From Gloeophyllum trabeum ATCC 11539 (taxonomy: Eukaryota; Basidiomycota; Agaricomycetes; Gloeophyllales; Gloeophyllaceae): DNA of 64,000 nucleotides. Positions 24,493 through 35,348 of the stretch are shown piece by piece. Position 1 is the first letter of the stretch. Each line of letters opens with the position of its first letter. The stretch lies in contig NW_006920410.1 in assembly GCF_000344685.1 (NCBI RefSeq), forward strand, positions 3,459,922-3,523,921, written 5' to 3'. Below the pieces are notes generated by a model. It ran no database searches and was not told the origin of the DNA. It worked only from the letters and a program-made list of their open reading frames with translations. The position numbers were made by a program, and so were the translations under genes.

Positions 24493-26164
24493 ATGAAGTT
24501 ACTCAAGAACAAGCGTGGTCTACTGTTGGCGGTACTCTCCCATCTGTCAGCCTCCTTGACGCTTGTCTCTGGGTCAGAAGCTCCGAGTATCAAATGGACC
24601 AGCCCTGCTTCCGGTGATACATATGGCCCTGGGGACACAATCACCGGCGAATGGTCAGTTGAAGACGGCGCTCTGGCCGTCAATTCGCCTTCTTTCAAGC
24701 TTTGCACAAAGGATGGTGCGAGTGGTGGGGGTTCTGGTTCAAGTGATCAGCAAGGTTCTAGCGACGACGGCGGCAAAAATGAATCCGGTGATGAAGGAAG
24801 TGGTGATGGCTCAGGCCAAGACGCTAGCGAAGACGGTAAAGGCAGCGGAGAAGAGAGTGGTAACACCCGCGACCAGAGGCGTAGGAGCGATGACAGCAAC
24901 GACGGGAGCTGTGGAGAGACCGTATGGCCCACCGTACAGCAGTCATCCGGCTCTTATTCCGTGTCACTGTGAGCTTCAATTCATTACCTTTGCAGTCTGA
25001 TCAGCACCCGGAAACCTCACCCGATACTGCAGTGCGGTTCCGAACGTCACGTCCCTGTCTGGCTACTATCTCCTTATGATGGATGATTTCGGCAACAAGA
25101 TGAGCTCCCCCAGTTTCTCCCTAAGTCGTGAGTTCAAGCTCGGTGATCGAGACATTATAGCTCATCGATTGCTGTAACGTCTAGCAACGTCCCCAAGCTC
25201 GTCATCATCCGCTCCTAGCTCCACTATTTCTTCGCTTCCCGTGTCCTCGTCCAAATCTTCGCACACTGAGGCTTTAGACTCTCCCTCTGCTACGTCGGAT
25301 GTTGTTTCGAATTCGTACCCTGATCTCGCAGCGGCTCACGCTCCGCCGCCAGTTGCTGCCTTCGCAATTCCTCTTTCTATAGTCGGCGCGATCATTGTCG
25401 CGGCCGTTGTCCTCGGGATTCTCCACTGGCGCAAACTGAAACAAGAGCGACTGCGCGACGCGGAGAATCTCAAGTCCATATCCGACCGAGACTACATGTC
25501 CAGGCGCTCCAGCTTGCTCAGCAGCACAAGCCGCAAGTCCGACGAGAAGATGGATCGTTGGGGTCCAGGGTACATGGGGAGCTTCGCCCGGGAAGAGCAA
25601 TACCCGAGTACGACGTACGCGGAGCCTGTCCAGCCTATGCGAGGTCCTTCTCCTGCGCATTGGGATCCTTGTCCGCCGCAGTATACGTGGAGCGCGAGGA
25701 GAGAGCCCGAGCGGAGGTATATCACGCGACAAGCGTTCCCTGAAGACCATTATACGGCACCGAGTTACAGCCATTCTCTCCGCGGGAGTTTCCCGCCTAG
25801 CAGAAGTGTACCAGCGAGCACATTCCGCTCACCCCGCGTTGGCCCTGGTCCGTCCGTACTGCACCACATGCCCCGTCCTCCGGATCCCCCCCAGCAGGAT
25901 TGTCACCGCAACGCCGCGGTGAACCATTCTGTGATATCGAATTACCTCCAGCCGTCGCCGATCCCTTGTTCGCTCTGGCCGTCTAGTCCCCCTTCTGGGT
26001 CCCCGTCTGCGTATGATCGTGGTGCGATGCATTTTGTCCCTGACCCTGTCCCCGAGCCTGAGAAGTTGTTCGTGCGGAGGAGTGCTCCAGGAGTGGAAGT
26101 AGAGCATCCGATGGCGCATGGAGATGTGTATGATAGGGTGACCAGATCGTTGTACCCGAGATAG
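24493..26164 (+). CDS. Type I membrane protein with KRE9/KNH-type domain
   Basis: Predicted cell-surface protein of 516 residues. Exons: 24493-24968, 25033-25127, 25185-26164. A signal peptide (LLLAVLSHLSASLTLVSG) is followed by the Ser-Thr-rich/KNH-type motif IKWTSPASGDTYGPGDTI and PSFKLC, then an acidic Gly/Ser/Asp-rich loop (about residues 75-140), a second half of the domain (AVPNVTSLSGYYLLMMDDFG) and a Ser-rich stalk. One transmembrane helix (FAIPLSIVGAIIVAAVVLG) ends with basic residues and starts a roughly 220-residue cytosolic tail rich in Arg, Ser, Tyr and Pro. The layout suggests a wall-associated sensor or anchor. The 3' splice site of intron 1 is the distal AG at 25032; nearer sites break the frame. 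The tail shows no kinase or known binding domain. Confidence 0.78.
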
Positions 26165-26319
26165 TTGCGGTAATATTATTTCAAAGAGAAGTCATTACAT
26201 TTGTCCTTTGAACAGTTCATGAATACATGTATTTGTGCAGTCACGACTCACAGCTAGAGGATTGTGGCGGCCCGCAAAGTGCCGTGGCTAAGTGTGGCCA
26301 GTCATGGTCGGAGAAGCTC

Positions 26320-27107
26320 ATGCATTTAGACGACCGCCAGACGCTGACTGTCTCCCTCGAAGACCACCTGGTCGAGTCTCTGCAACCTTTGTGTTCTTTT
26401 CTTCCCAACGATTTATCCGAAGAGCTTATAGCATGTTTGGACTCTGCTAAGTCGAAGCGACGAGAACGTGCTGCGCCGACAATCCCATACGACTTGCTTT
26501 CCTCCATCTCAAAATGGTCTCGAACGGAAGGGGGCCGTGCAGCTCTACAGGCCCATGATCCTCCCCTAGACGTACATGCATACGATATGATTGCGCTGCT
26601 CGCTGGCACGCGCACGGCTCCTGACCGCAAGTTCCCCACATTCGTCCCTGAGAGCGAGGACAGGGAGGAGGAGCGGAAGCGGGCTATCAATGACAGGAAG
26701 GCTATAACGACCTTGCTCAACGCCGCACTTAGCGTCGCAGGCGCCGGCTTTGCGGCCTGGTACGCTGCCGGCCAGGTGCGATGGCGGGACGAATGGGTGA
26801 GCAGCTGTCATCATCATCTGTCACTCAGATGGCGGTAGCTGACTCGACCCAGCGCGCTCTACTAGGCCTAGCCGTTGCTGCAATCGTGGCCATCGCTGAA
26901 GGTGTACTGTATGTCATCTGGGACTCCCGAAAGTCTAGCAAGCGCACGAGACGGAGGCTACGCATCGCGAGTGCCGCCACACGGGAGAAGAAAAATGAAG
27001 ATGAGCCACTCGCCACCGCCGAAGCTCAGAACGAAGACCTTCCCATGGACAACAGCGTACGCAAGCGTCAACCTTTTGAAGCAGCTCGCTTGGATACGGA
27101 CTGCTGA
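26320..27107 (+). CDS. Vma12/TMEM199-like V-ATPase assembly factor
   Basis: Predicted ER membrane protein that helps assemble the Vo sector of the vacuolar H+-ATPase. Exons 26320-26796 and 26853-27107 give 243 residues. The conserved part is the pair of membrane helices near the C-terminus, LLNAALSVAGAGFAAWYAAG and LLGLAVAAIVAIAEGVLYVIW, preceded by a charged stretch (EDREEERKRAINDRKAITTL) as in Vma12. The N-terminal half is soluble and Leu-rich. The tail is basic, then acidic. An in-frame upstream ATG at 26227 would add 31 residues but lies only 60 bp from the previous stop, so I prefer 26320. The family call is by topology and the helix region, not a catalytic motif. Confidence 0.65.
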
Positions 27108-27657
27108 TATATTATGCGTGCTATGTCGTCCTCTACAAGCGTCTTTGCTGGATGATTGGGGCCACTAGAAGCGGTTCCTATTGTTCACTGGAAACGTTAC
27201 GCTTTGACCAGTCTTGCCACGCCATACGCATGCCATTCTGCACGAGTGGTCGATTTTGACTCTGCGCCACGACTACTTTTTATTATAACATCTGCTTAAC
27301 TAGGATGCACCGTGCACGAGCTTTGCGATATCGCTTTGATCCGACACTTAGGCAGGTCGACGTCGATGCTCTGCGTACAGGGACACGAGACGAAGAAATG
27401 CATAAAGCGATCAGTCATAAGAGCGTGCGCTTGTTAGCAGCCACAATAAGCCGTGTTTGTGGCAACCTTTCCCAGAGAGGGAAGGTACAAATCACAATTG
27501 CAGCAACCACAGTACAAAGCGCGCGCCACATGCCACACAGGTAGAATTATAAGAACACGTCGCAGGACGCCCTCGTTTCGCCACATATCCTTTGTTCCCT
27601 CCCGCTCTACTCTACCACAACACTGCCTCGCCCCGCCCCGAGTATCGATAGTATAAG
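27108..27657. other. Intergenic, promoter of the acidic protein gene
   Basis: 550 bp between two plus-strand genes. A short frame at 27305-27544 has no motif. A TTTTTATTATAAC AT-rich patch near 27278-27290 is the only notable element. Confidence 0.4.
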
Positions 27658-28458
27658 ATGCCCCCGAGGAGTCGAGATGCCTCTGGCCGCTTTTCGCGTG
27701 CGCCGGCGTATATGTCGGGTAACCCGAGGCAGGCAGGCCGCGCTATATGGCTTGAGAATAAAGCCTCCTCTAGTAAAGAGCGAGAGGATGAGGAGATGGC
27801 GTCTGAGGCGTCAGGCACCACAGGCAGTGGCAACGAGAGCGAAGACGACGAAGAGATGGACTCCAGCGGCGAAGAGGATCCTGGCAGTGAGATGGACGAG
27901 GACGAGCCGACAGATGATTCGCACGAATCGGACTTGACTTTGGTTGAGACAGATGCGGAAATGGCTTCAGACGAATCAAGTGAATCAGGTAGTAGCGACG
28001 AAGAGATCAACTCCAGTCAGGAATGGCCGCGGTCGGAGCCTCGAGATATAGACGAGTCTTGGCCGTATCATTTCGAGGTGGGTTCCTTTCTATGCTGCCA
28101 GGTCGACAAAGAAGTTGACGAGTCCGCCGACAGGTGAATGACAAGGTGTGGGTACGCAGTAACAGTGGTGAATGGTACTATGGCTTTGTTCGCAGCAAAA
28201 GGCCAAGAACAATGGTGTCCAAGCAGGCAAGTGTCGCTTGTGAGATTATCAGTGAATCCGAGCTGACGACCGTTATAGTACGGATCCATATCGCATTACT
28301 GGGCGCTATATTACCCAGGATGCAGGGCCAAGAGGGAGTGTTCGCCGCAACATGGCAATATCAAGCCAGATACGCCGCATATCAGACGATTGCTGGAAGC
28401 TGCTGGGGTGGACGTTCCCGCCCGCCTGAGTCTGGTGTATGGTAAAACGCCAAAATGA
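27658..28458 (+). CDS. Basidiomycete-specific acidic protein with C-terminal SH3/Tudor-like module
   Basis: Function unknown. Three exons, 27658-28077, 28134-28226 and 28279-28458, give 230 residues. The N-terminal 140 residues are a disordered Ser/Glu/Asp-rich region. The C-terminal part starts VNDKVWVRSNSGEWYYGFV and, across the last intron, continues YGSISHYWALYYPGCRAK and IKPDTPHIRRLLEAAGV. From memory this pattern (VWVR...G.W..G.V, then Y.V.Y, then the IKPDTPH box) recurs in uncharacterised proteins of Agaricomycetes; it could be a small beta-barrel of SH3/Tudor type. The last intron has a GC donor (AG|GCAAGT at 28227). Reading through it instead stays open for a while but destroys the conserved IKPDTPH part, so the GC-AG intron is needed. 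No signal peptide or membrane segment. Confidence 0.7.
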
Positions 28459-28872
28459 ACGCCTTTCACCCTGAGAAGCCTGAGTATCGCGCCGTCGTTC
28501 CAAGGACCTTCTTGACATAGAGTTGCATGTATCATGTATGGACATTTGTATATCCTTCTTTCGTAATATTCCATGATCGTTTGGTGCCTCGAGGAAAGCA
28601 TGAGACTTGGTGTGCGTTCGTAGTCCAGTTATTTGCAGACCACGCTTTGGTCCAGTAGGACGCCCAAGATGCAACAGCGACAAGAGATGATGGCCCAGCA
28701 CATCGTCAGCGTCGTCCAAGGGAGGTTGAAGGTGATGGGGTGGAACGAAGGAAGAGGAGGCGGCTCTTCCCGGGCCTGCGCTCTTGCCCAGTTGGGTCTG
28801 TAATTACGCCAACTGCTCTCTGTCCCTCTCGCTGGCCGCAAATACCCCAGCGTCGTCGGCGAAAGGCTCGCC
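28459..28872. other. Intergenic, VPS35 promoter
   Basis: About 410 bp between two plus-strand genes. It is pyrimidine-rich in the last 100 bp before the VPS35 ATG. No ORF with a motif was seen. Confidence 0.45.
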
Positions 28873-31800
28873 ATGGCTACGACGCCCATCATGGAGGAGG
28901 GCAAGCTGCTCAGCGAAGCCCTCAATACCGTTAAAATCCAGGTTCAGCAGATGAAGCGGTATCTGGTGCGTCATTCCTGCAAAGCGCAGCGCTTCTTGCG
29001 TTCAGGAGAGTTGACATATCCTGCATCCGTTTTGTAGGAACTGGACCAGCTCATGGATGGTTTGAAAGCGGCCAGCTTGATGCTGGCTGAGCTCCGGACG
29101 TCGTCTCTGTCCCCGAAGCAGTACTACGAACTATGTGAGACAGACGCGTCTGCTCCTGGCCGTGTATTGACAGGATGAACAGACATGGCCGTGTTCGACG
29201 CCCTTCGCTACCTGTCTAACTATCTGTACGACGCCCATATGCAATCGCGGCACCACCTCGCCGACCTGTACGAACTTGTACAATATGCCGGGAATATCGT
29301 CCCCAGACTCTACCTCATGATAACTGTCGGCTCGGTGTACATGTCGGTTCCTGATGCGCCAGTGAAAGAGATCATGAAGGATATGATGGAAATGTCGAGG
29401 GGTGTGTTACACCCGATAAGAGGTCTGTTCTTGCGCCATTACCTTAGTGGGCAGACGAGGAGCCATCTTCCAGTTGGGAATGATGACGGGTATGTGCTCG
29501 TCTTTCATCCTGGGGATGACTTACTTGACTGTGGCGCAGACCCGGCGGGAACCTGGCAGACTCTATCGACTTCGTCCTCACTAACTTCATGGAGATGAAC
29601 AAGCTATGGGTACGGCTTCAGCACCAAGGACATTCCCGCGACCGCGAGAAGCGCGAAATGGAGAGGAAGGAACTGCGTATCTTGGTTGGCACAAATCTCG
29701 TCCGCCTAAGTCAGCTCGACGGAGTGGACCTGGAAATGTATCAGAAGACCATCCTCCCGAGCATACTTGAGCAGATCGTCGTGTGCAAGGACGTCATCGC
29801 ACAGGAGTATTTGATGGAAGTAGTGATTCAGGTGTGCCATCATTGTCATATACGGCCTATTCCTTGTTGTTTGATAAGTTCCAGGTGTTCACAGACGAGT
29901 TCCACCTCTATACGCTCGGTCCATTCCTATCTGCTACGGCCCAGCTACACCCGAAAGTGAACATCAAGCAGATAGTCATTGCATTAATTGACCGCCTCGC
30001 GGCGTATGCGGCTCGTGAAGCAGAGAACGAGGATCCCGAAGAGACCAAGAGGCAGGAGGAGGCTGCCGCTAAACGACTGGCCGAGAAGGTGAAGTCGCAG
30101 AGGACGAAAGTGCGGGAGAACGGGAACGGCGTAACATCGCCTACAGTCGCGGGCGCGGATGCCTGGGGCTCCCCGCCTGCGAGCCCAACCAATGCCTTGC
30201 CGGAGAAGGAATTCGGTAGCATGAGCCTCGATGGCAGTGCGACCGAGGCCAATGGGGAGAAGGTGGATAAGGGCAAAGAGAAGGCTGCTGATGGAGGAGA
30301 ACCAGTTGTTCGGAAGTTCAGAGGTATTCCGGAGAATGTGAAGCTGTTCGAGGTGTTTTGGAAACAAGTGGTGGACCTGATTAAGGTGCGTCATCTCCAC
30401 CTGAGTTGCAGGCAAATACTCAAGCTGGTTCGGTAGGCTCGGCCAGACTTGTCAATACAGGATATCACGGCGCTCCTGGTTTCGTTGACCAACCTTTCCG
30501 TTAGCTGTTATCCTGACAGGTTAGAATATGTCGACCAAGTTCTTGGATATGCGCAAGAGAAGATCAAGGAGTTCGCAGACAGGTAACTGCTTATTCCTCG
30601 TCCACGTCGTATCCCATCTAACTCAGCCTCCCCCAGTCCGGATCTCCATGCACCTCAAACAATCACCAACCTCGCTGCCCTCCTAATAGCACCCATTAAC
30701 TCATACCAATCCGTCCTTACCCTCCTTGCGCTCCCCAGATATACCCCTCTCCTCTCACTGCAATCCTTCTCCACGCGCCGCTCCATTGCGCATTCTATCA
30801 TTTCATCCGTCCTGAAGAACGAGACGATTATCGAGACGCCGGAAGACGTCGACGGTGTGCTAGAGCTCTGCCATGTACTAATACGAGACCAGTCGGATAT
30901 GGGGCCGGGCGGACCGAATGCGGTACCGCCCTCGGCGAAGGATGGCAGGAGGCTCGGATCGTACTATCTGGAGAGGGAGGAGATGGCGGAAGAGCAGGGG
31001 TGGGTGGCGAGGATGGTGCACTTATTCCGCGCAGAGTCGTTGGATGTGCAGTTTGAGGTACGTGCGTCGTTAAACTGTGGTTACCTTTGGGTCTTCACAA
31101 TCATGTAGCTTCTGCAAACGGCACGGAGACATTTCGAGCTCGGCGGTGAGCGGATGCGGTACACATACCCGGCCCTTATTACCGCTACAATCAAGTTGTG
31201 CCGACGGTACAAGAATCGGGAGGATGTGGTATGTCATGGCATCTGTTGAGCCCGCTGGAGTTAACGCAATGGGCTAGGAGGAGGACTGGAAGACCAAGGT
31301 CGAAACCATCCTCAAGTTCGCGCGGCAACTAGCGGCTATCCTTGCGACGCAAGTCGAAGCCCCCGCTATTGCCCTCCGGCTCTACCTCCTCGCCGCACAA
31401 ATATCGGACGAGTGCGGATTCGAAGACCTCACGTACGACCTGTACGTGCAAGCGTTCACGGTGTACGAGGAGAGCATCTCGGAAAGCCGCGCGCAGCTGC
31501 AGGCGATCACGCTGATCATCGGCACACTGCAGGGCGCCCGCGTGTTCGGCGTGGACAACTACGATACGCTGATCACAAAGGCGGCGCTGCACGGTGCAAA
31601 GCTGCTGAAGAAGTCGCACCAGGCGACAGCGGTGAATTTGGCGAGCCATTTGTGGTGGCAGGAGCCGGGGCCCGATGAGGAGCCCGCGAAAGAGGAGGCG
31701 CCCAAAGCGAATGGAGAGGGGAAGGAGGACGGGGTGGCAGGTGCTGATACGACGAGAGCGGTAGGTGCATGTCTCTTTTATTTTCTACCCAATCTGATTG

Positions 31801-32286
31801 GGGATGCTTCTGTAGTATCCTCATCAGGATAGCAAACGGGTACTGGAGTGCCTGCAGAAGGCACTGCGGATTGCCAACTCTGCTATCGAGGAGATCGTCA
31901 CAGTACAGCTGTACTGCGACACCCTGGATCAGTATCTGTTCTACCTAGACCGGGGTGCTCCAGCGGTGCGTCTTATCTATTTCACTAATATCTGGTCATC
32001 TCTGATCTTATCATGCAAATCATCCCAGATCACGCCGAAATTCGTGAACAGTCTCGTCGAGTTGATCACCTCCAGCATCGACAACATCGCATCGCCCGAT
32101 GTACACCCGTCGCAGCGCGCGCCGCCGGGCCTCCTCGAGGGCGTGCAGACGCCCGAGATGATCTCGCGGCACTTCCGGAACACGCTGTACTACATACAGA
32201 CGAAAAAGAACGCCGCGGCGGGGACAAGGTGGGACGACGTGGAGGTCGTGGGGGCGCTGTTGAAGATGGGGATTACGCAGCGATGA
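28873..32286 (+). CDS. Retromer core subunit Vps35
   Basis: Alpha-solenoid scaffold of the retromer, which with Vps26 and Vps29 retrieves membrane proteins from endosomes. Eleven exons (28873-28965, 29038-29134, 29183-29489, 29540-29831, 29885-30385, 30437-30582, 30637-31057, 31109-31228, 31278-31760, 31816-31965, 32029-32286) give 955 residues with consistent phases. Family landmarks seen: the N-terminal helix with [20 protein letters not shown], the conserved [17 protein letters not shown] (a variant of the PRGLFLRxYL box that contacts Vps26), [20 protein letters not shown], and the C-terminal [13 protein letters not shown] fungal insertion rich in Lys, Glu and Pro lies around residues 300-370. 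The stop is tail-to-tail with BCP1, 113 bp apart. Confidence 0.97.
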
Positions 32287-32399
32287 GCCAGGTGTTGCCT
32301 TTATTATACTAGCTTGCTTTGTGTGTATACTTTTCTTATTACATATGGATGACATGACATGAGGGTGAGGTCCGGTGAGAGAGGAGAGTAGGAAAGGAG

Positions 32400-33495
32400 T
32401 CACGAGGGCGGGGCGTAGGCCTCGTTGAGGGCTTGGATGAGCGGCGGGAGATTTGCTGCTGGGACAAGCATCATCCGCCCGCCTGTGTCGAGCCCGAAAG
32501 ACTCCTTGTCCCGGGGCTGGGCGTTCGAGAAGGCGAAGTCGAGGGTATGCGAAGCGAACTTTCGGTTACGACGATTAGCAAAGGGGTGTGGTGTTTACGG
32601 AGTAATAAGAAGCGGTACCTTTTGGATGTACTCGTCTTCGGGGTGGAAGGAGTAGACGCCCCCGTCTGAGCGCATGGGGTCAATAGCGTTGCGCTGCCGC
32701 TTGGAGGAACGCGGGGCGGTGGCGATGAGCTCGGCCTCTTCCTCCGGGGAGAGCTTGTACGTCCGCGAGAGGAAGAGGAGGTGGTCGAAGCGGTAGGGTT
32801 CGTTCTAGAAATACATAGAGATCAGAGGTCAAGTGGGTGGGCAGCACAGGAAGCACAAGACGCACGTCGTCGATGGCCCACTTGATCTCGTCGGCGAGCA
32901 TGCGGTACATGGGCGGGACGACCTGGACGGGCATGTTGATGAGGCGCTCGGAGATGACAAGCCCGACGTGCGTCGAGCCCGTGATGCCCGCGGAGCCGAT
33001 GAGGGACTGGAGGGTTGAGTGGAGGGGGACGTTGGACGCGGACTTGAGGAGGAGGTACGCGATGAGCGATTTTATCGATGGGTGGTTCTGGTGCGCACAG
33101 TAGGTGCCAGGACGAGTGAGACTACGCAGAGGGACGCACCTTGTGTACGTGCATGTTGAGCACGGTGAGCACCGCGTAGGGGTCGCTCTCGATGCCATCC
33201 GTCTTGACGGTGGTGCCGACGAGCGGCTGCGCGAGGATGAGCTCGGCTAGGGCCTCGAGGTGGAAGAGCTCTGCGTCGGCGCTGAAGAGCTGGGCGAGGA
33301 GGCGCTTGAGGGCGTGGTAGTCGACCTTGGGGTTAGGGTCGAAGAAGTCAAAGTCAACGTTGACGAGGCTCTACTGGTGCGAGGTGAGTGTGAGTGGCGT
33401 CGACGCGGTCAGCGGGCGGTGCGGGGACATACGACGTCGCTGTCGGACTCGTCGGCGGCGGCGCTTTGCTGCTGCTGCTGCTTGCGTTTGGACAT
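32400..33495 (-). CDS. Bcp1/BCCIP-family nuclear protein
   Basis: Homologue of yeast Bcp1 and human BCCIP, which act as chaperone for ribosomal protein uL14 and in nuclear export of Mss4. Five exons, 33495-33433, 33370-33140, 33087-32866, 32804-32619 and 32558-32400, give 286 residues, close to yeast Bcp1. Landmarks: a basic Gln-run start (MSKRKQQQQQ) and acidic stretch, VNVDFDFFDPNPKVDYHALK, then NHPSIKSLIAYLLLKS, ERLINMPVQVVPPMYRML and the C-terminal FHPEDEYIQK. The start codon lies 79 bp from that of the divergent HNH gene, so both share one small promoter. Known roles are from yeast and human; only the family is shown here. Confidence 0.93.
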
Positions 33496-33574
33496 GGCGG
33501 CGGGAGGCAAGGATGTTCGCACGGCCCTCCACCGGGTAATGTACTTAAAGACCACCGAACCCAGCCTCTACATC
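33496..33574. promoter_or_regulatory. 79-bp divergent promoter, BCP1 / HNH gene
   Basis: Only 79 bp separate the BCP1 start (-) and my chosen HNH start (+). No TATA box is obvious. Transcription start sites probably lie inside the neighbouring coding or UTR sequence. Confidence 0.5.
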
Positions 33575-34854
33575 ATGTATCACGCTCAACCACTGCCGCC
33601 TCAAGTCGACGTTGCCGCACTACTACACCCTGAAAATGCGGTCAGTGCATATAATGTTTGCCTGCGCTTTGAGGAGTCCGTTTCGACCAAACAAGACACG
33701 GAACGCATCATTTCTGCTCGAATCTTAGGCTACCTGCTTCTTCATCCATCTTCACACGGTTCCCTCTCGGAGATCGTGAAGGAGATTCACTCCTGCAGCG
33801 AGGATTATGACGCTCTACATAATCTGGGACAGGCCTTTTTGGACTACTTTATACGTGCATGTGAGTGCGTCACGTCTTACGCAGCGACCCTGCACTCATT
33901 TACCCCCCAGTTCGCAAATATAAAGGCAGGACCCCTTTCACCTCCGACCACCCCAGCCGCCCATCCTTTGACCAGCAGCGATTATTGCTGAAGGCCTCGA
34001 TCAAGGAGGCACCAAAAAGTCATAGCACCGCCAAGGCACAAGTTGTGTGCCACGATCTATGGATTTGGTTCGACATGCTCATGCACTCGTCTTGTAGGCA
34101 CTCTTACGGGACGGCTACAGATGCACTGTGACCGGAGCGTATGATTTTCTGGCGCAGGATATGCTCAATGACGAGCTTGCGGATCCCCAAGTCTGGCTCG
34201 TGGATACGGAATGCGCTCATATCGTGCCTGAGTCCACGTATCTCAACGTTAATACTGACGACTCTCAACAAGCTTCGAGCAGAGTATGATTTCCGCATAG
34301 TACTTCCCGTACAAGTTCTTCACTGACATAGCCAACTTCAGAAAGATTATGCGGCATCAGTTTTAACTGTCCTATCGCGGTTCGGCTACGACGTCGACAA
34401 ATTGAACGGTCCGAAGGTTCACTCGCTCTACAACGTGATGACACTACAACACGATGTCCACAATAGGTTTGACCGGTTGCAGCTGTGGTTGGAGGAAACG
34501 GTGAGTGCTTGGAAGCGTTGGTGAACCACTTCGCTTCTGAAAGTAGATGGAGCAGGATATGGCGAACTGTTATCGTGTCACAGTGGTGAGGTCAGGTTTC
34601 ACTCCCATGATGAGGGAACGGGTGATGTTCACCACCCCTGATCCCGAGCGTCTCCTCTCCCTTCCCCACAGCTCCTAGCATTGCACGCGGCCTGTGCAAA
34701 GGTGGCCAACCTTTCCGGCGCGGCAGAATATCTTGACAAGCTGGATCTGGAACTGGAGACGACAGACGTATTGGCGTGTGATGGAGGCTCAGCTGAAGTG
34801 TTGAATCATGCGATTGCCTCTCTCGCTGGAAGGGGTATCAGTGTCGGGGTGTAA
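33575..34854 (+). CDS. HNH-domain protein (HNH_2 type)
   Basis: Protein with an HNH nuclease-like domain of the kind common in Agaricomycetes; its function is unknown. Six exons (33575-33860, 33911-34041, 34098-34283, 34342-34500, 34547-34585, 34672-34854) give 327 residues. The N-terminus is a helical domain. The HNH part reads LLRDGYRCTVTGAYD, then TECAHIVPESTYLN and NVMTLQHDVHNRFDRLQLW: a treble-clef Cys, the first His and the Asn/His pair of the motif. The tail LALHAACAKVANLSGAAEYL is the usual end of this family. The last intron (34586-34671) has good GTGAGG and CCCCACAG ends, but its interior reads like family sequence (VMFTTPDPERLLSLP) up to an in-frame stop, one base out of register with the next exon. 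Either it is spliced out or there is a one-base error or mutation. Confidence 0.78.
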
Positions 34855-35348
34855 TTGTCTATTCTCGCACCCTCTCTATGTATGATGCTGCGCCAATTCA
34901 GGGAGATGGAGCCTCTTGTTGCGATTGTTATCCTTGTTGTTCTATGTCAGTGAGGTGGATGCATCTGAGTATACGTGTTGTCCGCGCACCCAAGGCTGCA
35001 ATAAACCATGCATTCCATGTTGCATTGTACGTATTCAGCTGCGATTGCGACTGGGATGATAGCCTCATTACGGCAAGCGTCCTCGACCAGCACTGTGCTG
35101 CCCGCCCAACTTGTCACAGTACACATCCTTCAGGTCCTTTGCAGCGCAGTTGCCTCGGACGTACTTAAGGCTCGCCTGACCGGGACCCGAAAGCAGATGG
35201 CTGCTAAATAGGGGCTGTCTCCGAGCCTCCTCGAGGCCTGCGGTCGGCCGCATTCCTCTCGTATTTTGTCCGCCTACGATAAGCTATCTGCCCTATATCT
35301 ATCGTATATCGTATATTTGTTCTCTGCTATCCACCGCCCCCGCTGACA
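34855..35348. other. Intergenic, PUT1 promoter
   Basis: About 490 bp between two plus-strand genes. Toward the ATG an AT-rich tract with the repeated string TATCGTATA (35300-35316) is seen. No coding potential recognised. Confidence 0.45.

Noticed and set aside
30386..30460. VPS35 acceptor at the AG before GATATCACG (30460)
   Set aside because: It would drop the conserved ARPDLSIQ residues; the earlier AG at 30436 keeps them in phase.
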